A DNA stretch of 64,000 bases from positions 1 to 64,000 of the forward strand of contig NZ_JAABRQ010000008.1 of the NCBI RefSeq assembly GCF_011390835.1. The letters run 5' to 3'. The stretch's first letter is position 1; every line of letters starts with the position of its first letter. Shown here piece by piece: positions 8,496 through 18,453 of the stretch. A program made the position numbers and the translations under genes. This DNA comes from Hydrogenophaga sp. (lineage in GTDB: Bacteria > Pseudomonadota > Gammaproteobacteria > Burkholderiales > Burkholderiaceae_C). A model generated the notes under the pieces. The model saw nothing but the letters and a program-made list of their open reading frames with translations. It was not told the DNA's origin and did no database searches.

Positions 8496-11400
8496 TCAGG
8501 CCAGGTTGCGCAATTCGCGCAGCGCCACCGACACCGGCGCAAGGTCGGGCGTCTGGGTGCTGATGGTCTGGCGCAGATGGCGCAGGCGCTCGATCGCTGC
8601 CGCGTGGCGCTCGGTCCAGCTGGCCAGGTCGATGCCTTTGGACAGCAGCGAACGCGTGATCTGGCTGGCAATGGCGTACACATCGTCGCGCGCGCTGCTG
8701 CGCGCCTGGGTCTGCCACAGGGTGTCTGTGGGCAGGCGGACGATCTCGGTGCGCCAGTGCCTCAGGCCCAGCTCGGCGTCCACTTCGAAGTAAACACGCG
8801 CCGCCTGTTCGAGGCTGGAGTTGGTCTCTTGCGCCAGGTCCACCAGGTCCAGCGCCGGGAAAAGATGGTCGAGCGCGGCCAGGCTCTGCGCCAGATCGGG
8901 CTCGACGCCGGCGTCCATCAGGGTCTGCACGGCCGCCTGCCAGTGCTCGAGGGTCTTGGGCGATAGCCAGGCCCCGAGTTGGGCGCGCATGTCTCGCGTC
9001 CCGGGCTGGTAGCGCGCGATCAGCGTTGGCAGCTCGCTGCCGTCGGCACACACGCGCAGGATCCAGCGCGAGGCCCGCTGGGCGATGGTGGTCAGCTGGC
9101 TCAGCAGATCGAGCTGCAACGCGCTGCTGACGCGGTGGTCGAGCGCGTCAATGCGGTCCCACAGCGGCTCCAGGTCGAAGATTTCGCGTGCCAGGGTATA
9201 GGCCCGCACCACATGGGACGCGGTGGTGCTGGCCTCGGCCGCCACGTAGTTGACGAAGGTGGCGCCAGTTCGGTTGAGCACCGAGTTGGTGACGGAGGTG
9301 GCGATGATTTCGCGCCGCAGCGGGTGGGTCGCCACCGCATCCCCGAACTTCTCATTCAGCACCCGCGGGAAATAGGCCTGAAGCTTGCTGTTGAAGTAGG
9401 GATCGTCGGGCAGGCTGCTGGCCATGAGCTCGTCGAATAGCCACATCTTGGCGTAGGCCAGAACCACCGCGCCCTCGGGCGCGGTCAGGCCCTGCTTGTG
9501 GGCACGGCGGCGCACGATTTCATCGTCGGTAGGCAAGAACTCGATCGTGCGGTTGAGCCTGCCGGCGGCCTCCAGCGCCTGCATCAGGCGCTGCTGACCG
9601 TCCAGCAGGTACAGCGGGCGGTTGCGTGCCACGTCGATGGACTGCGTCTGGTAGTAGTTGTCGCTCAGCACCAGCTGCGCCACCTCGTCGGTCATTGAGG
9701 CCAGCAGGTCGTTGCGCTGCTTGAGCGTGAGGTCGCCAGCCTCGACCACGCGGTCGAGCAGGATCTTGATGTTGACCTCGTGGTCGGAGCAGTCGACCCC
9801 GGCCGAGTTGTCGATGGCATCGGTGTACACGCGCCCACCTTTGGCCGCGAACTCGATGCGACCGTTTTGCGTCGCGCCGAGGTTGCCGCCCTCGGCCAGC
9901 ACCTTGCAGCGCAGCTCCGAACCGTTGACCCTGAATGCATCGCTGGCCTTGTCACCGACCTGGGCATGGGTTTCAAACGTGGCTTTCACGTAAGTGCCGA
10001 TACCGCCGTTGTACAGCAGGTCCACCGGCGCGAGCAGCACCACGCGCAGCAGCTCGGCGGGCGTCAGTTCCTCGGCCTCGGTGCCGAGCGCGGCGCGCGC
10101 CTGTTCGGAGAGCTTGATCGACTTGGCGCTGCGCGGGTAGATGCCACCACCGACCGAGATCAGGCTTTTGTCGTAGTCGGCCCAGCTGGATCGCGGCAGC
10201 TGAAACAGCCGCTTGCGCTCGGCGTACGAGATTGCCACGTCGGGCGTCGGGTCGATGAAAATGTGGCGGTGGTCGAACGCCGCCACCAGCGCGATGTGTT
10301 CAGACAGCAGCATGCCGTTGCCAAACACGTCACCCGACATGTCACCGACACCGGCCACGGTGAAGCGGGTGGTCTGGGAATTGACGTCCATCGACAGGAA
10401 GTGGCGCTTGACCGACTCCCAGGCGCCGCGCGCGGTGATACCCATCTTTTTGTGGTCGTAGCCCACCGAGCCGCCCGAGGCAAAAGCGTCGCCAAGCCAG
10501 AAGCCGTAGTCGGCCGACAGGCTGTTGGCGATGTCGGAGAACGTGGCCGTGCCCTTGTCGGCGGCGACCACCAGGTAGGGGTCGTCCTCATCATGGCGCA
10601 CCACCTGCCTGGGCGGCACCACCTGGCCTTTGACCAGGTTGTCGGTCACATCCAGCATGCCCGAGAGAAAGGTGCGATAGCAGGCCACGCCTTCTGCCAG
10701 AAAGGCCTCGCGGTCGCTGGCCGGTGGCGGGTTTTTCACCACGAAGCCACCCTTGGAGCCTACCGGCACGATCACCGTGTTCTTCACCTGCTGCGCTTTC
10801 ACCAGGCCCAGGATCTCGGTGCGGAAGTCCTCGCGCCGGTCTGACCAGCGCAGGCCGCCGCGCGCCACCTTGCCGCCGCGCATGTGAACGCCTTCGACGC
10901 GCGGTGAATAGACCCAGATCTCGAAAAGCGGCTTGGGCTCGGGCACACCGGGCAGCTTGCGGGGATCGAACTTGAAACTGATGTAGGGCTTGAAACCGCC
11001 ATCCGCCTTGGTCTGCCACGCATTGGTGCGCAAGGTGGCGACCAGGCTGGCGTAGAACTGGCGCAGGATGCGGTCGTCGTCCAGGCTCTCCACGTCGCCG
11101 AGCAGCTCCTCGATGCGAGCCCGACGCCGCGCTCGCTCCTGGTCACGATCCCCTTCGAAAGAGGGATCGAAGCGGGCTGCGAACAGCGCACAGATTTCCT
11201 GGGCGATGGGCGCGTTGTTGTTCAGCGCGGCTTCGATGTAGCTCTGGCTGAACGGAAGACCGAGCTGCTTGAAATAACGCGTGTAGGCGCGCAACACGGT
11301 GATCTCGCGCGCGCCCAGGGTGGTGCTCAGCAACAGCTTGTTGAGATCGTCGCTCTCCACCTCGCCCTTCCAGGCCTGGGCAAACAACGCCTCGAAGCGG

Positions 11401-13256
11401 ACGCGGATGGCCGAAAAATCGGTGTCGGGGGCCATCTGCAGACCGATGTCGTGCAACCACAGCTCGGGCGCGTCGGCGCCCCGGCCGATGCGGTAGGGGT
11501 GCTCATCCAGCACCCGCGCGCCCATGCGCTCGAGCACCGGCAGCGAGTCCGACAGCGCCACCTTGGCGTTGTTGTAAATCTTGAAACGCAGCATGCCGTC
11601 GCCTGCATTGAGCGGCCGGTAGAGCTTCACCGCCAGCGGCTGCTCGGGGGTGAGCTGGGCCAGCACCTGGGCGTCCTCCGCGCCCACGGCAGCCGAAAAG
11701 TCCTCCCGATAGGCGGCCGAAAAAGCGGATGCAAACCGGTGCGCCATGGCCAGGCCCTGGCCCTCGCCCAGCGCGTGCAGCAGCTCCTGGGTGCAGTCGT
11801 CTTCCCAGCGCTGTGCGAGTCGGGCGACGCGCGCCTCCAGCGCACGCAGGTCCACGTTCTCAGGCGCTAGCTCGTTGGCGCGCACCAGGTAGTGGATGCG
11901 GGCCAGCGGGCTGTCGGTCAGCATGGGCGTGAATTCGAGTGCCTGACCGTCGAGCGCGTCCATCAACTCCTGGCCGACCTTCATGCGCAGCTCGGTGTTG
12001 TAGCGGTCGCGCGGCACAAACACCTGGGCCGAAGTGAAGCGGCCGAAGGGGTCGCGCCGCAGCAGCACGCGGGTGCGCTGGCGCTCCTGCAGCCGCAGGA
12101 TGGCCAAGGCGTGTTCGCTCAGGGTGGACTGATCGATCTGGAACAACTCGTCGCGCGGGTAGGCCTCCAGAATCGCCTGCAGCGATTTGGCGGTGTGGCT
12201 CTCGGGCATCACGCCCGCGTCATGCAACACCTGTTGCGCGCGGACACGAACCTGCGGGATTTCATGCACCGGCGCCTGATAGGCGGTAGAGGTGTACAGC
12301 CCCAGGAACCGGGCTTCGCCCACCACCTGCCCTGCGTCGTCGAAACGCTTGACGGCGATGTAGTCGAGCCAGGCCGGGCGATGCACGGTGGCGCGCGTCA
12401 TGGCCTTGGTGACCAGCACCAGTTGATCGGAATCGAGCAGGCTGACCGCACCTTCGGGCAGGCGGCTGACCGGCGTCTGCACCTCGCCGCGCAAGATGCC
12501 CAGACCCGAGTCGGGTACGGCGGCTAGGGTCACGGTGCTGCCTTCGCGCGCGAGCTCGTAGTTGCGGGCGCCGAGGAAGGTGAAGTGCTTGTCTTCCAGC
12601 CATTGCAGGAACTCAATGCCCTCCTGCTGGTTGACCGACGAGAGTGAGGAGCGCGCTGACTCCTGGGCCAGCTCGCGCACACGCTCCAGCATCGGGCGCC
12701 AGTCTTTCACCGCGCAGCGCACATCTTTGAGCACGCTCGCCAGGTCGGTGGCGAGTGCGGCCATGTCGGCCTCGCTGACGATGCGGTCGCACTCCACAAA
12801 AATCATCGACACCACTTCGGCGCCGGGCTTGCGCCCCGCGGACGCGGGCGCCGCTTCGCTGACGCGGCCCTTGTCATCGCGCTGCACCGCCATCAGCGGG
12901 TGAACAATCCAGTGAGCGGTGCGACCGCTGCGGTTGACCGCCATGGTGACCGAATCGACGAGAAACGGCATGTCGGGATGTACGATCTGGATCGTCGTGT
13001 GGTCACTGACGAAGCCATCTTCGGCCAGGGTCGGGTTGAACACCCGGACCTTTTCGAACTTGGGCGGGCGCACCGATTCCAGCAGGCGCCAGTGCGCGTT
13101 GGCAATCGCAAACAGCGTGGCCGCACCCCGGTCTTCGATCTCGCCCGGGTCGGTGTTGGCGAAATAGGCTGGCACGAACTCGATCAGTCGCGCGGCATCG
13201 CTGCCACCTTGGTCCTGCGTGTGCTTGATGAGCTCGTTGAGCGCGTGGGCGGGCAT
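8496..13256 (-). CDS. gdhB: NAD-specific glutamate dehydrogenase, large (Bac_GDH) type
   Basis: 1586 residues, the usual size of the ~180-kDa bacterial NAD-GDH class that deaminates glutamate to 2-oxoglutarate and ammonium. The N-terminal ~700 residues are regulatory ACT-like/helical regions. The catalytic core is central (KPYISFKFDPRKLPG, KVARGGLRWSDRREDFRTEI, VPVGSKGGFVVKN). A dinucleotide-binding part follows (VAGVGDMSGDVFGNGML, LAEGGNLGATQNGRIEFA), then a helical C-terminus. AGGAG sits about 8 nt upstream of the ATG. The gene stands alone, divergent from the ABC exporter across about 300 bp. Its role is glutamate catabolism. Confidence 0.96.
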   Translation of the reverse strand: MPAHALNELIKHTQDQGGSDAARLIEFVPAYFANTDPGEIEDRGAATLFAIANAHWRLLESVRPPKFEKVRVFNPTLAEDGFVSDHTTIQIVHPDMPFLVDSVTMAVNRSGRTAHWIVHPLMAVQRDDKGRVSEAAPASAGRKPGAEVVSMIFVECDRIVSEADMAALATDLASVLKDVRCAVKDWRPMLERVRELAQESARSSLSSVNQQEGIEFLQWLEDKHFTFLGARNYELAREGSTVTLAAVPDSGLGILRGEVQTPVSRLPEGAVSLLDSDQLVLVTKAMTRATVHRPAWLDYIAVKRFDDAGQVVGEARFLGLYTSTAYQAPVHEIPQVRVRAQQVLHDAGVMPESHTAKSLQAILEAYPRDELFQIDQSTLSEHALAILRLQERQRTRVLLRRDPFGRFTSAQVFVPRDRYNTELRMKVGQELMDALDGQALEFTPMLTDSPLARIHYLVRANELAPENVDLRALEARVARLAQRWEDDCTQELLHALGEGQGLAMAHRFASAFSAAYREDFSAAVGAEDAQVLAQLTPEQPLAVKLYRPLNAGDGMLRFKIYNNAKVALSDSLPVLERMGARVLDEHPYRIGRGADAPELWLHDIGLQMAPDTDFSAIRVRFEALFAQAWKGEVESDDLNKLLLSTTLGAREITVLRAYTRYFKQLGLPFSQSYIEAALNNNAPIAQEICALFAARFDPSFEGDRDQERARRRARIEELLGDVESLDDDRILRQFYASLVATLRTNAWQTKADGGFKPYISFKFDPRKLPGVPEPKPLFEIWVYSPRVEGVHMRGGKVARGGLRWSDRREDFRTEILGLVKAQQVKNTVIVPVGSKGGFVVKNPPPASDREAFLAEGVACYRTFLSGMLDVTDNLVKGQVVPPRQVVRHDEDDPYLVVAADKGTATFSDIANSLSADYGFWLGDAFASGGSVGYDHKKMGITARGAWESVKRHFLSMDVNSQTTRFTVAGVGDMSGDVFGNGMLLSEHIALVAAFDHRHIFIDPTPDVAISYAERKRLFQLPRSSWADYDKSLISVGGGIYPRSAKSIKLSEQARAALGTEAEELTPAELLRVVLLAPVDLLYNGGIGTYVKATFETHAQVGDKASDAFRVNGSELRCKVLAEGGNLGATQNGRIEFAAKGGRVYTDAIDNSAGVDCSDHEVNIKILLDRVVEAGDLTLKQRNDLLASMTDEVAQLVLSDNYYQTQSIDVARNRPLYLLDGQQRLMQALEAAGRLNRTIEFLPTDDEIVRRRAHKQGLTAPEGAVVLAYAKMWLFDELMASSLPDDPYFNSKLQAYFPRVLNEKFGDAVATHPLRREIIATSVTNSVLNRTGATFVNYVAAEASTTASHVVRAYTLAREIFDLEPLWDRIDALDHRVSSALQLDLLSQLTTIAQRASRWILRVCADGSELPTLIARYQPGTRDMRAQLGAWLSPKTLEHWQAAVQTLMDAGVEPDLAQSLAALDHLFPALDLVDLAQETNSSLEQAARVYFEVDAELGLRHWRTEIVRLPTDTLWQTQARSSARDDVYAIASQITRSLLSKGIDLASWTERHAAAIERLRHLRQTISTQTPDLAPVSVALRELRNLA

Positions 13257-13553
13257 GTCTTGTCTCCTGTAATGGGCGGCTGGTGCAGGCGAGGGATGGT
13301 GTATCGCGCCGCCTGGCCACCCGGCTGGGCCTTGCTTTCATCTTAGACCTGTCCGCCTGGGGGCTCCGGGCGGGTGTTCCAGGCCGGGGCTGCCGCTTGC
13401 GTTGCAGAACTTCCGAATTATGAGAGTGCAACTTCATTCCCATCCGGAATCACCGATGCCAATCGGGCCATGCCCGATACCGGCGCTGCATATCGACCTG
13501 CGCGCGGCCACCTGGCGCAGCGGGACCGGCAAAAAAACCGGCACACTTGGCAC
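13257..13553. promoter_or_regulatory. Divergent intergenic region between gdhB and the ABC exporter
   Basis: About 300 bp that must carry the gdhB promoter on the minus strand and the exporter promoter on the plus strand. A weak minus-strand -10-like CATAAT lies near 13413-13430, with no good -35. An in-frame extension of the exporter frame runs back to 13374 but has no RBS and no homology-like sequence, so I treat it as non-coding. Confidence 0.35.
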
Positions 13554-15341
13554 ATGAGTTCTGCGATCAACACCGAGCGGCCCAAAGGCCAGTCACCCAC
13601 CTCCCTGAGTGGCCTGCTGCCCTTCATGCGGCCCTACAAGCTCCAGATCGGACTGGCGATCCTGTTCCTGGTGCTGGCTGCGGCGGCCACCTTGCTGTTT
13701 CCGGTCGCCTTGCGCCACCTGATCGATGGCGGCTTGATCGCGGGGGACACCAGCGCCCAGGCCATGGGGCTGCGCGGGCATTTCATCGAGCTGTTCGGTG
13801 TGGCGGTGGCCTTGGGTGTGTTTTCGGCCGGCCGCTTCTATGTGGTGAGCTGGCTGGGCGAGCGCATCACAGCCGACCTGCGCAACGCCGTCTACAGCCA
13901 TGTGCTGCGGCAAAGCCCCCAGTTCTTCGAGACCACGCAGACCGGCGAAGTCCTGAGCCGGCTGACGACCGACACCACCCTGGTGCAGACCGTGGTCGGC
14001 TCATCCCTGTCTATGGGGCTGCGCAACGCCGTCATGGGCCTGGGTGCACTCATCATGCTGGTCTGGAGCCATCCCTATGTGATGGTGCAGGTGCTGCTTG
14101 TGGTGGGGCTGGTGGTGCTGCCGGCGATGTGGTTTGGCCGGCGCGTGCGCAAGCTCTCTCGCGCCAGTCAGGACCGCGTGGCCGATTCCAGCGCGATCGC
14201 CGCCGAGGTGCTCAACGCCATTCCCATCGTGCAGAGCTACACCGCGGAAGACCGGGAATCCCAGCGTTTCGATCAGTCCACCGAACACGCCTTCAGCACA
14301 GCGGTCAAGCGCAGCCGCGCGCGCGCAGTGCTCGTAGCTTTCATCATCATTGCCAACTCGGCACTGATCCTCTGGGGCCTGTACCAGGGCACCCAGGCGG
14401 TGATCGCCGGGCAGATCACCGCCGGCCAGCTCGGGCAGGCGGTGCTGTACGTGATCATTTTTGCTGGTGCGGTCGCGGTGCTGGGCGAGGTCTACGGCGA
14501 CCTGCTGCGCGCAGCAGGCGCCAGTGAGCGGCTGATGGAGCTGCTGGCCAGCCAGTCGCCCGTGCAGTCGCCCGAGCAACCGGTGCAGGTGCCGCTGCCC
14601 GAGGGCGGCAGCGCGGTGGTGTTCCACAAGCTGGGGTTCAACTACCCTTCTAGGCCACAACAGGCGGCGCTCACCGACTTCAGCCTGTTTGTGCAACCGG
14701 GTCAGACCGTGGCGCTAGTGGGCGCCAGCGGCGCCGGCAAAAGCACGGTGTTTGGCCTGCTGCTGCGTTACTACGACCCGGCCCTCGGCCACATCGAGGT
14801 GGATGGCGTACCCATCCAGCAGATGAGCTTGCACGACCTGCGCGAGCGTATCGGCATCGTGCCGCAAGACCCGGTGATTTTCTCCAGCAGCGCGCTGGAG
14901 AACATCCGCTACGGGTGCCCCGAGGCCACCGATGCCGAGGTCAAGGCTGCGGCCGAAGCCGCCTTCGCCGACGAGTTCATTGCCCAGCTGCCCGAGCAAT
15001 ACGACACCTTTCTGGGCGAGCGCGGCGTGCGCCTCTCGGGTGGCCAGCGCCAGCGCATCGCTATCGCGCGCGCCATGCTGAAAAACCCGCCGCTGCTGCT
15101 CCTCGACGAAGCCACCAGCGCGCTGGATGCACAAAGCGAGCGCATGGTGCAAGCTGCGCTGGAGTCAGCCATGAAGGACCGGACGACCCTGGTGATCGCG
15201 CACCGACTCGCGACTGTGCAGCGCGCCGATCACATCGTGGTGCTGGAGCATGGGCGCCTTGTAGAGCAAGGCACGCATGCCGAACTGGTGGCGCGCGGCG
15301 GCGTCTACGCCGGGCTCGCGGCGCTGCAGTTCACCGCGTAG
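13554..15341 (+). CDS. MsbA-like ABC exporter (fused permease and ATPase)
   Basis: 595 residues from ATG 13554. Residues about 15-320 form a six-helix ABC transmembrane domain ([20 protein letters not shown]; the intracellular loop [20 protein letters not shown]). Residues about 350-590 are the ATPase: Walker [10 protein letters not shown] at 390-398, signature [16 protein letters not shown] from 494, Walker B ending in D518 with the following Glu, and H-loop VIAHRLATV. Half-transporters of this ABCB type act as homodimers exporting lipids, peptides or drugs. The substrate cannot be told from sequence. An upstream extension of the frame to 13374 looks non-coding. Confidence 0.93.
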   Translation: MSSAINTERPKGQSPTSLSGLLPFMRPYKLQIGLAILFLVLAAAATLLFPVALRHLIDGGLIAGDTSAQAMGLRGHFIELFGVAVALGVFSAGRFYVVSWLGERITADLRNAVYSHVLRQSPQFFETTQTGEVLSRLTTDTTLVQTVVGSSLSMGLRNAVMGLGALIMLVWSHPYVMVQVLLVVGLVVLPAMWFGRRVRKLSRASQDRVADSSAIAAEVLNAIPIVQSYTAEDRESQRFDQSTEHAFSTAVKRSRARAVLVAFIIIANSALILWGLYQGTQAVIAGQITAGQLGQAVLYVIIFAGAVAVLGEVYGDLLRAAGASERLMELLASQSPVQSPEQPVQVPLPEGGSAVVFHKLGFNYPSRPQQAALTDFSLFVQPGQTVALVGASGAGKSTVFGLLLRYYDPALGHIEVDGVPIQQMSLHDLRERIGIVPQDPVIFSSSALENIRYGCPEATDAEVKAAAEAAFADEFIAQLPEQYDTFLGERGVRLSGGQRQRIAIARAMLKNPPLLLLDEATSALDAQSERMVQAALESAMKDRTTLVIAHRLATVQRADHIVVLEHGRLVEQGTHAELVARGGVYAGLAALQFTA

Positions 15342-15390
15342 GCATGTGGCCCCGACGCTCCTAAGCTGCGTGGGTCGCTCCGCGACTGCG

Positions 15391-15867
15391 CTATTGCAGG
15401 GTTTCTTTGAGGGCCGGCAACGTTGGCAGCGGCATCACTTCGATGCCCTCCTCGATCAGCTCCAGCGCCACTTCGGCACTGGTGCGTCCGCGAATGGCGC
15501 GTTGGTCGATTTCCCCGTGGTGCATGGCGCGCGCCTGATCGGCAAAGCGTTCACCCACGTCTTCTGTGTTGGCCATGACGGCGCGCATCGCCTGCAGCAG
15601 GCTGGCTTGCAGAGACGAGCCCGGCGCGGGCATACCGAGTTCGACACTGCCGCTGCCAGCTGCCGAAGCGCGATCCGACGGCGCTTCGGCATCACGACCG
15701 CCGCGCAGGTTCAGCCGGGGCGCCGACAACAGCTTGCGGATACTGCCGTCGCCGCACAAGGGGCAGGACACCAGCCCACGCGCAAGTTGACCGGTGTAAT
15801 CGTCTTCGGACGCAAACCAGCCTTCGAACGTGTGCTCGTGGCTGCATTGCAGGTTCAGTACTTTCAT
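15391..15867 (-). CDS. DUF1178 family protein
   Basis: 158 residues from ATG 15865-15867, starting MKVLNLQCSHEHTFEGWFAS. This is the DUF1178 signature, with a zinc-ribbon-like N-terminus: C8..H10 and CPLC at about 35-38. The rest is an acidic helical domain. Biochemical function is unknown. It lies 8 bp after the NUDIX gene and is the last gene of the long minus-strand nuo block, convergent with the ABC exporter. A longer frame to 16155 overlaps the NUDIX gene and is rejected. Confidence 0.88.
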   Translation of the reverse strand: MKVLNLQCSHEHTFEGWFASEDDYTGQLARGLVSCPLCGDGSIRKLLSAPRLNLRGGRDAEAPSDRASAAGSGSVELGMPAPGSSLQASLLQAMRAVMANTEDVGERFADQARAMHHGEIDQRAIRGRTSAEVALELIEEGIEVMPLPTLPALKETLQ

Positions 15868-15875
15868 GGAAACAA

Positions 15876-16472
15876 TTATCCGGCAGCGTCGGCTTGCGCT
15901 GCGTCGCGCCAGTCGAGATCCCACTCGCCGCGCAACACATTCTGCAGCCACAGCGCGCCGACCAGCGTCTTGCAATCGATAACCTCGCCCGTTCGACACC
16001 AGACTTGGAGCTGCTGGGGTGTGGCGGTGATGACGTCGAGAAACTCGCCGGCGTCCAGGCGCCGCTCGCCCAGACTGAGACCCTTCGCAAACCAGATGTC
16101 GATTAGCTCGTCGGAGTAAGCGATGGTGGGCGCCAGTCGACCCGCCCAGGCCCATTCACGTGCTTGGTAGCCGGTCTCTTCCAGCAGCTCACGCTGGGCG
16201 CAGACCAGGGTGGGCTCGCCACTGTCGAGCTTGCCAGCCGGGAACTCGATCATGACGCGCTGCATGGGATGGCGGTACTGGCGCTCCAGCACCACCTGGC
16301 CGTCATCCAGCAGAGCAATCACCATGACCGCACCGGGGTGCAGCACAAACTCGCGCGTGGCCTCGGCCCCGTCGGGCAGGCGCACGGTGTCGCGCACCAC
16401 ATGCAGGAAGTGGCCCTTGAGCAACTCGGTGCGGCCAAGCGGTTCTTCGCGCAGGTGAGGATCGCTGTCCAT
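15876..16472 (-). CDS. NUDIX hydrolase, ADP-ribose pyrophosphatase type
   Basis: 198 residues from ATG 16470-16472. The Nudix box occupies residues 80-102 (GKLDSGEPTLVCAQRELLEE followed by TGY), matching G-x5-E-x7-R-E-U-x-E-E-x-G-U. The preceding EFPAG and the domain layout fit ADP-ribose/nucleotide-sugar pyrophosphatases, which clear ADP-ribose and similar products of NAD turnover. A TTG start at 16502 would add 10 residues but is less likely. It sits directly after DUF2818 at the end of the nuo operon. Confidence 0.88.
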   Translation of the reverse strand: MDSDPHLREEPLGRTELLKGHFLHVVRDTVRLPDGAEATREFVLHPGAVMVIALLDDGQVVLERQYRHPMQRVMIEFPAGKLDSGEPTLVCAQRELLEETGYQAREWAWAGRLAPTIAYSDELIDIWFAKGLSLGERRLDAGEFLDVITATPQQLQVWCRTGEVIDCKTLVGALWLQNVLRGEWDLDWRDAAQADAAG

Positions 16473-16562
16473 CGAAAAGCTGGGGTGAGGCAAAGAGATC
16501 AAAGGGCTGGCAGCGCCGTGTTCAAATGCCCTGCGGCCAAAGCCACATGCGCTCAGCAGGCC

Positions 16563-16865
16563 TCAGCCCCGCCGCTTGAAGAGGTAGCGGTAGACGAAGC
16601 CAGGGAAAGCCAGTGTCAAGAAAAGCGCACCGGTCACCGCGTAGAACTCCCAGCCCTGGGGCGCGATCTGCCCTGCCGATTGCTCCAGCGTCAAGCCAAA
16701 CCCAATCAGGATGGCGTAGCAGATCAGCAACTCAAGCACTCGGATCCACAGGGTCTTGGGCAAACGACGCGGCAGCAACGCCAGCCAACGCTCATTGAGA
16801 AACGGCAGGTTGGCCAGGATGAAGGCGACCAGCAAGACCAGCCAGACAGAAGTGGTGTGATTCAT
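16563..16865 (-). CDS. DUF2818 small membrane protein, nuo-linked
   Basis: 100 residues with three predicted membrane segments (about 5-24, 42-60 and 72-92) and a basic end (YRYLFKRRG). N-terminus MNHTTSVWLVLLVAFILANL and PFLNERW match the DUF2818 family. That family is found almost entirely in betaproteobacteria, right after nuoN. The constant linkage suggests a complex I accessory or assembly role, which is inference. It lies about 60 bp after nuoN on the same strand. Confidence 0.85.
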   Translation of the reverse strand: MNHTTSVWLVLLVAFILANLPFLNERWLALLPRRLPKTLWIRVLELLICYAILIGFGLTLEQSAGQIAPQGWEFYAVTGALFLTLAFPGFVYRYLFKRRG

Positions 16866-16926
16866 GGTGTGTTTGCGACTCGGCGGGCCGCCGGAGGTTC
16901 AACGGCGCGGTCGGATAGGTGGCCGA

Positions 16927-18423
16927 TCAGGCCATCAGCTTGGCCACGGCCTGCGCGCAGAGCGTCATCAGGCCACCTGGCACGATGCCCAGCACCAACA
17001 CCAGAGCGCCGTTGACCGACAGCACGGAGCGCGCATCGAAACCGGCCTGGATACTGGCGGTCTGCGTCGGCGGATCGAAGTACATCACCTTGACAAGGCG
17101 CAGGTAGTAGAAGGCGCCGATCAGCGACATGATCACTGCAAACACCGCCAGGCCGATGTAGAACGATTCGCTGGACGCCAGCAGCGCCTGCAGCACCGAC
17201 AGCTTGGCGTAAAAGCCCACCAGCGGCGGCACGCCGGCCAGCGAGAACATGCAGATCGCCATGACCCCGGCGTACAGCGGGCTGCGCTGGTTCAGGCCTG
17301 CCAGATCGGCGATGTTTTCGGATTCGAAGCCATCGCGAGAGAGCAGCAGGATCACGCCGAAGGTCCCGAGCGTGGTGAGCACATAAGTCACCACATAGAA
17401 CATGGACGACCCATACGCGTTGGCCGCGTTGCCGCTGTCGCCCTGCACCACCCCGGCCAGCAGTCCCAGCAGCATGAAACCCATCTGCGAAATGGTGGAA
17501 AACGCCAGCATGCGCTTGAGGTTGGACTGGGCAATGGCCGCGAGGTTGCCGATCAACAGCGACATCACCGCCAGCACGGTCAACATCTGTTGCCAGTCAA
17601 TCGCCAGTGGCATCAGGCCTTCCACCAGCAGGCGGATCACAATCGCAAAAGCGGCCAGCTTGGGTGCGCCACCGATCATCAGCGTGATCGCCGTGGGCGC
17701 GCCGTGGTACACGTCGGGCACCCACATGTGGAATGGAACAACGCCCAGCTTGAAGGCCAGACCGGCGACCACAAACACCAGGCCGAGAGTGAGCACCTGA
17801 GGCGAGCCCATCAGCGTGGCCTCGCCACCAGCTATGGCCTTCATCACCGAAGCCAGGTCCAGCGAGCCGGTGGCGCCGTAGACCATGGACAGGCCATAGA
17901 GCAGGAAGCCGCTGGCCAGCGCGCCCAGCACGAAATACTTCATCGCGGCTTCGGTCGCCAGCAGGTCGTCGCGGCGCAGGGCCACGAGCGCGTAGCTGGA
18001 GAGCGTGAGCAGTTCCAGGCCGAGGTAGATCACCAGGAAGTTGTGGCCTGAGATCATGACGAACATGCCCAGCAGCGCAAACAGCGACAACGTGAACATT
18101 TCGCCACCGCGCAGCATGTCGCGGTGGCTGGCGTACTCGCGGCCATAGACCAGTGTGACCATCATCGCCAGCGCGGCAAAACACTTGAGCCAGTTGCCCA
18201 TGGGGTCGCTGACCACCATGCCGCCAAAGCCCATCACCGTTTCGCCACCGCTGGCGTATAGGCCTTGCAGCAGGGCCACTGCGGCCAGCGTGAGCAGGGT
18301 CAGCACGTAAGTGGCGCCGCGCATCGGCGACTTCACGAAAAGGTCGATCATGGCAATGGCACAGGCCATCACCAGCAGCAAAAGTTCGGGATAAGCCGTG
18401 TACCAGCTGAGCGAGTCAATCAT
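16927..18423 (-). CDS. nuoN: NADH-quinone oxidoreductase subunit N
   Basis: 498 residues and about 14 membrane helices. This is an antiporter-like proton-pumping subunit of complex I in the inner membrane. Typical segments are [18 protein letters not shown] (the glutamate helix), [20 protein letters not shown] and the conserved lysine helices. It ends the 14-gene nuo series and follows nuoM by 30 bp. Confidence 0.97.
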   Translation of the reverse strand: MIDSLSWYTAYPELLLLVMACAIAMIDLFVKSPMRGATYVLTLLTLAAVALLQGLYASGGETVMGFGGMVVSDPMGNWLKCFAALAMMVTLVYGREYASHRDMLRGGEMFTLSLFALLGMFVMISGHNFLVIYLGLELLTLSSYALVALRRDDLLATEAAMKYFVLGALASGFLLYGLSMVYGATGSLDLASVMKAIAGGEATLMGSPQVLTLGLVFVVAGLAFKLGVVPFHMWVPDVYHGAPTAITLMIGGAPKLAAFAIVIRLLVEGLMPLAIDWQQMLTVLAVMSLLIGNLAAIAQSNLKRMLAFSTISQMGFMLLGLLAGVVQGDSGNAANAYGSSMFYVVTYVLTTLGTFGVILLLSRDGFESENIADLAGLNQRSPLYAGVMAICMFSLAGVPPLVGFYAKLSVLQALLASSESFYIGLAVFAVIMSLIGAFYYLRLVKVMYFDPPTQTASIQAGFDARSVLSVNGALVLVLGIVPGGLMTLCAQAVAKLMA

Positions 18424-18453
18424 GGGAGCGTTCTCTTCTTGTAGCGGGCGTGC

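Noticed and set aside
9780-10844. 354-codon open frame on the plus strand
   Set aside because: Antisense to the glutamate dehydrogenase gene, with no RBS or domain.
13374-13553. 60-codon N-terminal extension of the ABC exporter
   Set aside because: No RBS, and the sequence does not resemble the N-terminus of any exporter. ATG 13554 begins the natural protein.
15342-15390. Small hairpin GTCGC-TCC-GCGAC between convergent genes
   Set aside because: Short stem and no T run on either strand, so not called as a terminator.
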